Assembly: GCA_021208265.1 (NCBI GenBank)
Contig: JAJOJU010000028.1
Span: forward strand, 1-53,165
Reading direction: 5' to 3'
Source of the DNA: Alphaproteobacteria bacterium
GTDB lineage: Bacteria > Pseudomonadota > Alphaproteobacteria > Micavibrionales > Micavibrionaceae
Length of the DNA stretch: 53,165 bases
The notes under the pieces are model-generated. The model did no database searches, had not been told where the DNA came from, and saw nothing but the letters and a program-made list of their open reading frames with translations. Position numbers and translations under genes: made by a program. Below, piece by piece: positions 46,526 through 53,165 of the stretch. Within the stretch, counting starts at the first letter, position 1, and each line of letters opens with the position of its first letter.

Positions 46526-47584
46526 TTAGCATTTTTGATTGTGACGCTTGGCCATAAGCCAGGGGTTTGGGGTAGATGACGGGATGCCGCGTTCATCCGC
46601 CGGGACCGGCGGCAAGGAATTGGTATCCGGCACGGGCGCCCCGGTCAGGTTTGACAAGGCCTTGATGCGCGATTCAATCGGCGGATGCGTGGCGAAAAGC
46701 CCCAGAAACGGCGTACGGTTTTCAATGCACATCAGGCCGATATCGGCGGGCGCGGCGGGGATTTTATCTTTGCCTGCGATCCGTAATAATGCCCGCATCA
46801 TGGCATCCGGGTTTTTGGTCATTTCAATCGCCCCGGCGTCAGCCATATATTCGCGGGAGCGCGATAAGGCAAAACGCATGAGCAGCGTGGCCAGATAACC
46901 AATCCAGAGCACAATCAATATGCCGAGCATAATCAGCGCGCCGCCGCCCTTTTTACGGTCATTGCGGGAATAGACAAAACCGTGGCGCAAGGATGACCAG
47001 ACCATCTGCGCCGCAAACCCCACCATGCCGGTAAAGATGATGGTGACAATCAGCAGGCGGACATCGCGGTTGATGATATGGGTGAGTTCATGGGCCAAAA
47101 CGCCTTCCAGCTCATCCTTGGCCAGCGAATTCATGAGGCCGCGTGTGACGGTGACGGTATAGGTTTTATCATTCACGCCACTGGCAAAGGCGTTGCGGGC
47201 GTGGGTTTCTATGATTTCCAGCCGCGGTGTTACCATGCCCTGTGATATGCAGAGATTTTCAAGCAGGTTATAAAGCTCCAGTTCTTCTTTCCGTGTCACG
47301 GGGTGGGAGTGAGCAAGGTTGCGGACCATTTTGGTGTGGGAAAACCAGGCGATCACAAACCATATCAAAATTCCTGTCACGATCAGCGGCCAGAAGCCCG
47401 CGATAAGCCCGTGTGCGTTGGCGGCGGCATAGGCCAGATCGACATTATCCCCCGCCATGCCCATCACAAAACCGCAGGCCCAAACAATACCCATGATCAG
47501 GAAGGGATAGCCCGCCAGCAAAGCCAGCGATTTCAAATTATTGTTCCAAATATGGGTTTTGAGGCCGGATGAAGCGAGTGCCAT
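46526..47584 (-). CDS. htpX: M48 family metalloprotease HtpX-like
   Basis: 352 aa. Two N-terminal hydrophobic helices (residues about 18-45 and 60-85), the zinc motif LAHELTHIINRDV (HExxH), two further helices, the third zinc ligand region SREYMADAGAIEMT, and a Pro-rich C-terminus. It degrades misfolded membrane proteins at the inner membrane. A LemA gene lies about 600 bp upstream on the same strand; LemA-HtpX pairs are common, though here an opposite-strand gene sits between them. Confidence 0.92.
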   Translation of the reverse strand: MALASSGLKTHIWNNNLKSLALLAGYPFLIMGIVWACGFVMGMAGDNVDLAYAAANAHGLIAGFWPLIVTGILIWFVIAWFSHTKMVRNLAHSHPVTRKEELELYNLLENLCISQGMVTPRLEIIETHARNAFASGVNDKTYTVTVTRGLMNSLAKDELEGVLAHELTHIINRDVRLLIVTIIFTGMVGFAAQMVWSSLRHGFVYSRNDRKKGGGALIMLGILIVLWIGYLATLLMRFALSRSREYMADAGAIEMTKNPDAMMRALLRIAGKDKIPAAPADIGLMCIENRTPFLGLFATHPPIESRIKALSNLTGAPVPDTNSLPPVPADERGIPSSTPNPWLMAKRHNQKC

Positions 47585-47699
47585 GATTTTTTCATCCTAA
47601 CCGTTTTCTGACCCGGATGAAATTACCTTCGTTATTATTTGACATAATATATTTTATGAGGTAGATTAGCTGAGGTTTTCAGAGAGGGAAGGGTAACTT

Positions 47700-48125
47700 A
47701 TGGATCTCACCGATAAATTATATCAAGCAGCCGCTGCGGTAGAACGCGGAATCAGCCGGGTTGTTGATGGCAACCCCTTTGCGCAGATCAATCTGATTGA
47801 AAGAACCGAAAAGCAGGGGGTCTGGAATATTGTCGAGGTCGATGTGGAGATCCCGGAGAATTATCTCGGCAATGATCAGGCCATGACATCTTACGGCGAG
47901 AAATGGCTGAATGCTGCGTTGTTGCAGATTGAAAGCGCCCATAACGCGGCAGAACGCGGGTTTGAGGTTACGCTTAACAAACCGCTGGATATGATAACGA
48001 TTAAAACCAGCCTGCTGGCGCATGAGGCCGAGGCCATTATCAACAGCATTCAAAGTTTTGATACCGGCAAGCGCCGTATCGGCAAGGATGAAACCATCGT
48101 CCGGGCGTTCGATTACGATCTGTAA
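47700..48125 (+). CDS. Hypothetical protein (141 aa)
   Basis: No family recognised. Soluble alpha/beta look: a helical start (KLYQAAAAVERGISRVVDG), a strand region with EKQGVWNIVEVDVEIPENYL, a helix (WLNAALLQIESAHNAAERG), then LNKPLDMITIKTSLLAHEAE and an acidic end. No signal peptide. It lies between htpX and lemA on the opposite strand, converging with lemA. Start ATG 47700 has GAAGGG about 10 nt upstream. Confidence 0.65.
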   Translation: MDLTDKLYQAAAAVERGISRVVDGNPFAQINLIERTEKQGVWNIVEVDVEIPENYLGNDQAMTSYGEKWLNAALLQIESAHNAAERGFEVTLNKPLDMITIKTSLLAHEAEAIINSIQSFDTGKRRIGKDETIVRAFDYDL

Positions 48126-48134
48126 TCGGCGCGA

Positions 48135-48698
48135 TTACCCGAAATTCACATCCGGTGCCTGTTCCATGGCGGAGCGGGCATCGGCACTTACTTCAAAAAA
48201 CTCAGCCTTTTTAAATCCCAGCGCCCCGGCGAACAGCACGGCGGGGAATTGTTCAATAGCTGTATTGAATTCGGATGTGGCGTTGTTGAAGAAACGCCGC
48301 GCGGCGGCCAGCTTGTTTTCAATATCTGATAATTCAGCCATGAACTGACGGAAATTGGCATCGGCTTTCAAATCGGGATAATTTTCCGCGACAGCAAAAA
48401 GCCCCATAAGTGCCCCGGTGAGCGCCCCTTCGGCGCGGATGCGGGAATCGGTATTTCCGGCGCGGCCCACGCTGGCGCGAGCTTCGGTGACTTCCGCCAG
48501 CACATCTTTTTCATGCGCGGCGTAACCTTTTACCGTTTCCAGTAAATTGGGAATCAAATCAAAGCGCTGTTTCAGCTGTACATCAATGTCGGCAAAGGCC
48601 TGTTCCCGTGCCTGACGCAGCGCGACAAGGCGGTTATATATCGTAATGACGATAACAACGGCAACGCCTAAAGCGCCCAGAATAACAGCAAAATCCAT
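48135..48698 (-). CDS. lemA: LemA family protein
   Basis: 187 aa. N-terminal membrane helix (MDFAVILGALGVAVVIVITI) followed by YNRLVALRQAREQAFADIDV and QLKQRFDLIPNLLETVKGYA, the family signature, and a helical-bundle domain. LemA proteins are inner-membrane proteins with the bundle outside; their function is unclear, but genes often pair with htpX as here. AAGGAAAAGAAG upstream supplies the ribosome site. Confidence 0.93.
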   Translation of the reverse strand: MDFAVILGALGVAVVIVITIYNRLVALRQAREQAFADIDVQLKQRFDLIPNLLETVKGYAAHEKDVLAEVTEARASVGRAGNTDSRIRAEGALTGALMGLFAVAENYPDLKADANFRQFMAELSDIENKLAAARRFFNNATSEFNTAIEQFPAVLFAGALGFKKAEFFEVSADARSAMEQAPDVNFG

Positions 48699-48795
48699 GA
48701 TCTTCTTTTCCTTTAGCCCTTGATTTGGAGTTTTTCTGCCTCAATCTTACCAAAGATTGCCCTGCAAGGAAAACGGGAATACTGTAGACCAGATT

Positions 48796-50070
48796 ATGAC
48801 GCTGATTTCGAATGCACATTTTGCCTCAGCCATTGCGGCGGGGACTGACTGGCGCGATACGTCGAAAGCCGTATTGGAGCAGTTGCAGAGAGCCCCCGCC
48901 CCCGAAGGCGGGAAGCATACGCTGGGCTTTGTCTATGTTTCGGACTATCTGGCGCAGGATGTCGGCAGTATCGTCAATTTATTCCGCTCCGTGCTGGGGA
49001 TTGACCGCTGGACGGGTTGCGTGGGCATCGGCGTGTGCGGCGCGGGTGAGGAGTATTTTGATAAGCCGGCTGTCGCTGCGATGATTGGTGATTTTTCAGC
49101 AGGCAGCTTCTGTAATTTTCCGCCCGTGCGGCTGGAGCCGGGAGAGGCAGAGGATGTTATTCAAGCATGGAAGAAAGAGAATTCCCCCATGCTGGTGCTG
49201 GCGCATGGCGATCCCACAGGGGTTGAGGAGCCATCGCGCATGCTGCAAAAGCTGGATGATCTAACGAACGGATTTGTTGTAGGCGGGCTTTCGACATCGC
49301 GCATGAAATACGCGCAAGTCTGCCGCGATAAAAAATCGGAAGCTGTGCATTATGAAGGCGGGATCAGCGGGATTGTGTTTTCGGACGCTGTTCCGGTGGC
49401 TTCGGCCTTGACGCAAGGCTGCAAACCGATCGGCCCCGCCCGGCGCATTACCAAGGCCCATGGGCATATCGTGGCGGAGTTGGAAGATGATGTTGCCACG
49501 AAAATATTCGAGCGCGATATGCATGCCATGGTCATGACCCGGCTGGGGCGCGACCCTAATGAAATTCTGCTGGATACGCTTCCCGGCGAGGAGTTGGAGA
49601 ATTTACCCGAAGACCTGCAAGGGCTTTTTAAAGGAGAAATTCATGTGGCGTTGCCGGTTTCGGAATCCGATCAGGCTGATTACCTGGTCCGCAATATTAT
49701 CGGCATGGATGACGAAGAAGGCACGATCAGCGTTTCTGAGCCCGTGGCGGTGGGCGAGCGGATGTTATTCGTATACCGTGATGATGAAACCGTGCGCGCG
49801 GAATTATCGCGCATGTTGGTGAATTTGCGCCAGCGGGTGGAACGTGAACATGGGATCTTTGCTCCCAAGGCCGCGCTTTATGTGTCTTGTCTTGCCCGCG
49901 CTTTGTGCGATTTTAGCCCCGGCGGGCTCAAGCCCGAAGGGCAAACTGGTGAAATGGCGCTGGTTCGTGAAGTAATTGGCGATATCCCGATGGTCGGGTT
50001 TTACGCGGGCGGGGAAATCAGCAACGCCCGCTTGTATGGATACACAGGGGTTTTAACGCTGTTTTTATAA
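48796..50070 (+). CDS. FIST domain sensory protein
   Basis: 424 aa. FIST_N (residues about 30-230: LGFVYVSDYLAQDVGSIVNL, VGIGVCGAGEEYF) and FIST_C (about 240-410: a central ALPVSESDQADYLVRNIIGM and a final GDIPMVGFYAGGEI segment). FIST proteins are cytoplasmic small-molecule sensors that often accompany methyl-accepting or kinase proteins; no partner is adjacent. The ATG at 48796 gives MTLISNAHFASA; the frame is open to 48757. Intact. Confidence 0.88.
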   Translation: MTLISNAHFASAIAAGTDWRDTSKAVLEQLQRAPAPEGGKHTLGFVYVSDYLAQDVGSIVNLFRSVLGIDRWTGCVGIGVCGAGEEYFDKPAVAAMIGDFSAGSFCNFPPVRLEPGEAEDVIQAWKKENSPMLVLAHGDPTGVEEPSRMLQKLDDLTNGFVVGGLSTSRMKYAQVCRDKKSEAVHYEGGISGIVFSDAVPVASALTQGCKPIGPARRITKAHGHIVAELEDDVATKIFERDMHAMVMTRLGRDPNEILLDTLPGEELENLPEDLQGLFKGEIHVALPVSESDQADYLVRNIIGMDDEEGTISVSEPVAVGERMLFVYRDDETVRAELSRMLVNLRQRVEREHGIFAPKAALYVSCLARALCDFSPGGLKPEGQTGEMALVREVIGDIPMVGFYAGGEISNARLYGYTGVLTLFL

Positions 50071-50107
50071 TGCTACACTTGCCTTCCAACCAACGTAAAG
50101 GTTTGCC

Positions 50108-50952
50108 ATGCGCGCTATTCTCTCTCTGATTTTTGTTTCCATGATGGCTGTTCCAGCCTTTGCTCAGAACCCGGCGGCGCTGCCCGCCCTGCCCGAACCG
50201 ATCCAGAATCTGGTCAATGAAGGAGCGCAGATCAGGTACCTGGGCAAAGAACAAGGCTTCGATTCATGGATCACCATCAAGAACGGGCAGGAACAGTATT
50301 TTTACGTGCCGGAAGGCAGTAGCAAAGTGTTCTTTATGGGTGTGATGTTTGATGACACGGGCAAGCTGGTAACGGTGGAACAGGTGCAAAAACTGCGCGA
50401 AAAAGAGGGCGCCACGCTGGACGCCCTGACCGATGATTTCGGGTTTGACCCCGCCGAGGCACGGGACAGCAAGGCATCGCTGGAATTCAAAACCCCGTCC
50501 GAACAAATGTATTACGATGTCGAAAATGCCAACTGGGTGCCCTTGGGCCAGCCCGGTGCGCCGGTTGTGTACGCGTTTATCGATCCGCAATGCCCACACT
50601 GTCATGAATTTATCAAGGATTTAAAGCCGGAGATTGAAGCCGGGAAAGTGCAGCTGCGTATGGTGATGGTGGGTTTTCGACCGGAAACACTTTCGCAGGC
50701 GGCTTATTTGCTGGCAACGCCTGACCCGCAAGGCGCTGGTGGAAGCATCTGGAGGGCGATATCCAAGCGCTGCCCGTGGTGCCGGAGATCAACCAGCAGG
50801 GCGTGCAGCGTAATCTGGCTGTGATGCAAAGCTGGAAATTTACTGCCACGCCCATGATTATCTACCGCGCCAAGGACGGCAGCGTGAAGATCGTGCGCGG
50901 TCGTCCGCAGGACAAAGCCGGAATGATTTCCGATCTGGGCGCGCGGAGTTAA
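50108..50952 (+). CDS. DsbC/DsbG-like periplasmic thiol-disulfide protein, frameshifted
   Basis: About 280 aa after bridging. Signal peptide MRAILSLIFVSMMAVPAFA, an N-terminal dimerisation-like region, then a thioredoxin fold with YAFIDPQCPHCHEFIKDL (CPHC) and the cis-Pro segment FTATPMIIYRAKDG. Two single-base losses at about 50728-50745 break the frame after QAAYLLATPDP; beyond them EGDIQALPVVPEINQQGVQR and the rest read cleanly to TAA at 50950. A likely disulfide isomerase or oxidase. It starts a plus-strand run leading to the DotD-like gene, so it may fold secretion-system components. Confidence 0.8.
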
Positions 50953-51051
50953 TGCTTTCGCCGCGCGTTTTTAAACACCGGGTTGTTCTGGCCCGGTGAT
51001 CCGGCGTATAATGGAGATGGATTTGTAATTTACCGCTTTTCTTAACGCCCG

Positions 51052-52308
51052 ATGGATTCCAGAGCAGATTACCTGATTCAAATACTCGATAAAATCGGCG
51101 GCCCTTTGGTCGCGGCGCTGGCGCATGGCGACCGCGGCGATGATTCGCAAAGCCTGAACCCCGAGGCATCCGCCCGCGAGGAAGCACAAGCCATTGCCCA
51201 GCTTCTGGCGCGCTGCGTGCAGATGAGTATCGATATCGGCGGCATGATGGAACTGGATATGAGCGATCCGGAAACGGCCGACCGCCTGCGTTTGTCGCTG
51301 ATGGTGATGGCGGGGCCTTTGATCGCGGCGCAATACCGCCATGACGGGCGTGTTCCCGGCGATGCCGAGCAAAAGAAAATTATGACGGGGCTGGAGGCCG
51401 TGTTGGCTTTTTCCCAAAATTTCTCACCCAGCGCTGCCAACGCAGCGGAACTGGCGGGTTCTGCTGATGCTTCTTCTCCCGCCGGGTCGGATATGGTGCG
51501 CGCGATGCGCCATTTCACACCGGTTATTAACGCCATCGGCGCGTTTCCGTTCGGGCAGCCGGAGAAAAAGCTGATACAGGATGTTTCCGCCCGGATTACA
51601 GCGCGTGTGGATGATCTGGCGGAAAGCCTTTTGCCGGCGGGGGCCACGGACGCGACAAGCTGTTATTGGTGAAAACGCTGGCGGAAATTTATGCCGAAAG
51701 CCATAGCTGAAGAAATGCGCCTGAGTGTTATCCAAGGGGCAGGAAGACCCGGATGTGCAGCAGGGCCTCGATAATGTCTGGATACGGTTCAATATGCGTG
51801 TGGCGATGTTGGAAGCCTTGGCAGAAAATCTGGCGCGGGTGCGGCATCGCCTGTCTCGGCTCCGGCGGCACCTGTTTCTGAGCCACCCTCGCAAGCACCA
51901 TCTGCCCCTGAAGCACCGGCGGAGGATGCTCCTGCAAAACCGGCGATATTCGGGGGTCCCACTGCTGCTGACAGGTCGGCGGCTGAGGAGATATCAGCCC
52001 CGCCTGCAGATGAATCTGCTGCTGCCCCGCCAGGCGGTTTTAACCCGATGTCGATGTTTGCCAAGAAGGATTCGGAAGAAAGTGGTGCGTTACCGCCTCC
52101 CCCTCCTGAGGTTCCACCTGCAGCTCCGCCTGCTGAAGAGGCAGCCCCACCCATGCCGGAAACACCCCCCCCGGCAACGCCGCCCGCCGAGGGTTCAGGT
52201 GATGCGGGCGCACAAAAACCGGATGATGAAGGCTCGTCCGATGACTCCGGTGAAGGGGGTGATTCGGGCGGTGGATCAGATAACCCCATGTCATTTTTCA
52301 AGAAATGA
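51052..52308 (+). CDS. Large Pro/Ala-rich hypothetical protein, frameshifted
   Basis: About 417 aa when four or so indels are bridged (near 51650-51655, 51710, 51738 and 51838-51842). Residues 1-200 are helical and soluble (MDSRADYLIQILDKIGGPLV, AIAQLLARCVQMSIDIGGMM), followed by LAEIYAESHSEEMRL, then KGQEDPDVQQGLDNVWIRFN, then a long low-complexity Pro/Ala/Glu region. A repeated short motif, FNPMSMFAKK and DNPMSFFKK, occurs once mid-tail and once at the end. No signal peptide and no family recognised. It lies between the thiol protein and a lytic transglycosylase. Confidence 0.6.
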
Positions 52309-52383
52309 TGAAAAAGCTTCACAAACGCTGCGATTCTGGCTATTTTTCTGGAAAAATTAACCTTTTGCCCCCCACAATAAAAT

Positions 52384-52800
52384 ATGGTCGCCAGTAAAGT
52401 TTTAGCCGCATGTTTAATGCTCGCCGCACAAACCTATCAGGTTCCACCGGCGGTGCTGGTGGGCATCTATAAGGTGGAAGGCGGTAAGGTCGGTCAGGAA
52501 GTGCGCAACACCAACGGCAGTTACGACCTCGGCCCCATGCAGATCAACACCATCTGGATGCCGGATCTGGCGGAGCGTTGGGGCGTTACCACGGAAACCG
52601 CGCGCCGCTGGGTTAGGGATGATGCCTGTACCAATGTCGGTGTGGCGGCGTGGATTTTAGGCAATCACCTGAAGGAAACCGACAGTCTTAGCCAGGCTAT
52701 CGCCCATTATCATTCCCGTACGCCGTTGCACGGCAAAACATACAAGGCCAAGGTCATCAATGTGATGAAAGAAAACGGTCTTGTCCGCACAGCCCGATAA
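52384..52800 (+). CDS. Lytic transglycosylase (SLT domain)
   Basis: 138 aa. A compact lysozyme-like domain: VPPAVLVGIYKVEGGKVGQ carries the catalytic Glu (E32), SYDLGPMQINTIWM is the GPMQI-type motif, then CTNVGVAAWILGNHL and the final AIAHYHSRTP. The first hydrophobic stretch looks like the first helix of the fold rather than a cleavable signal. It cuts peptidoglycan strands. Such small, stand-alone transglycosylases accompany type IV secretion and conjugation systems, which fits the DotD-like gene 147 bp downstream. Confidence 0.85.
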   Translation: MVASKVLAACLMLAAQTYQVPPAVLVGIYKVEGGKVGQEVRNTNGSYDLGPMQINTIWMPDLAERWGVTTETARRWVRDDACTNVGVAAWILGNHLKETDSLSQAIAHYHSRTPLHGKTYKAKVINVMKENGLVRTAR

Positions 52801-52947
52801 TGCAAAAAACCCGTTGATAGCTTTAGAAAACAAGCTGGCCTTCCTTGCGAAGGCTGAATAGACTTCCTAAACTTGATTCGAGAAGCGCTTTATTTACGTT
52901 TTTGAGCTGTCCGCAGTTTTAAAAAACACCCAAGGTTATAACCCGTT

Positions 52948-53165
52948 ATGGTTCGTTCGGTACTGATTACGCTGCTATCCGCATCTTTGGCCCTCTCGTT
53001 GGGGGGGGTGCGGCTATTTTCCCAAGGCTTTCAGCGATGAAGCGCCTCAGGTTGTGGCGCAGCCTGACCAGGTGTCAGCTATGCTGGCGGAAGCGGCAGG
53101 CCGGGCCAGCACGGCCCTGCAAACGCTGGCGTCAGTGGAACAGGCTCGCACACCGCGCGTAACCG
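52948..53165 (+). CDS. DotD/TraH-like lipoprotein, partial, frameshifted
   Basis: Cut by the window edge. MVRSVLITLLSASLALSLGG followed by CGYFPKAFSDEAPQ is a lipoprotein signal, but the G8 run at 53001-53008 must lose one G to reach the Cys. The next stretch, SAMLAEAAGRASTALQTLAS followed by VEQARTP, lines up with the N-terminal helix of Legionella DotD as I remember it (LAEAA, then S, L, A, VE at the same spacing). DotD is an outer-membrane lipoprotein of the IVB (Icm/Dot) secretion core, also found in IncI conjugation (TraH). The C-terminal domain lies outside the window. Confidence 0.6.

Noticed and set aside
52801-52947. Hairpin GCCTTC-CTTGC-GAAGGC before the DotD-like gene as a terminator
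   Set aside because: The stem is short and no T run follows, so it may be chance or a weak leader structure.
1-53165. CRISPR arrays, insertion sequences, integrases or rRNA genes
   Set aside because: I saw no regularly spaced repeats, transposase or integrase motifs, or rRNA sequence. tRNA-Ala is flanked by a repeat but no integrase or duplicated tRNA end.

Overview
The window looks like the chromosomal origin-proximal region of an alphaproteobacterium. The evidence is gene order: leuS-lptE-(insert)-holA, then parB-parA-rsmG-mnmG-mnmE, rho, hemJ-hemE, and, across a probable replication-origin gap, the PPDK/PEPS regulator-maf-aroE-coaE-dnaQ. This is the layout known from Caulobacter- and Rickettsia-type alphaproteobacteria. 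DUF3576 and DUF6489 proteins, an entericidin-like lipoprotein, GANTC-rich intergenic DNA (CcrM-type methylation sites) and perfect parS sites fit the same group. A Micavibrio-like lineage is possible but is only a guess.

Layout. 1-4.2 kb: two unknown proteins, an OmpR-type DNA-binding protein, YggS and a major porin. 4.5-10.9 kb: DUF3576 lipoprotein, leuS, lptE, a broken methyltransferase, a histidine phosphatase and holA. 10.9-20.5 kb: partition and tRNA-modification genes with two parS sites, a DUF6489 protein, dienelactone hydrolase, ZupT and rho. 20.8-28 kb: hemJ, hemE, the hemE-side origin candidate (23.07-23.47 kb), and an accessory insert with a Cys-rich secreted fibre-like protein and two paralogous DUF6782-like proteins. 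28-31.6 kb: regulator-maf-aroE-coaE-dnaQ, tightly packed. 31.5-41.6 kb: O-antigen ligase/polymerase, a Pycsar-type membrane protein, small lipoproteins, the glyoxylate shunt (aceB-aceA), and a System II cytochrome c maturation pair (TlpA/ResA-like plus a fused CcsBA). 41.6-48.7 kb: a second DnaA-box/GANTC cluster, a 60-residue protein with a stem-loop leader, tRNA-Ala(GGC), MscL, a BI-1 protein, an M3 peptidase, HtpX and LemA. 48.8 kb to the end: a FIST protein and a plus-strand run of thiol-disulfide protein, Pro-rich protein, lytic transglycosylase and a DotD-like lipoprotein, which may be the edge of an Icm/Dot-type (IVB) secretion locus.

A general caution: about fourteen genes, including holA, rsmG, mnmE, coaE and ccsBA, are broken by single-base insertions or deletions, mostly at homopolymers, although the correct protein can be read on both sides. 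Several are compensating pairs inside one gene. This looks like residual consensus error from indel-prone reads rather than gene decay. I therefore give full reconstructed spans for those genes and state where the reading frame must change.
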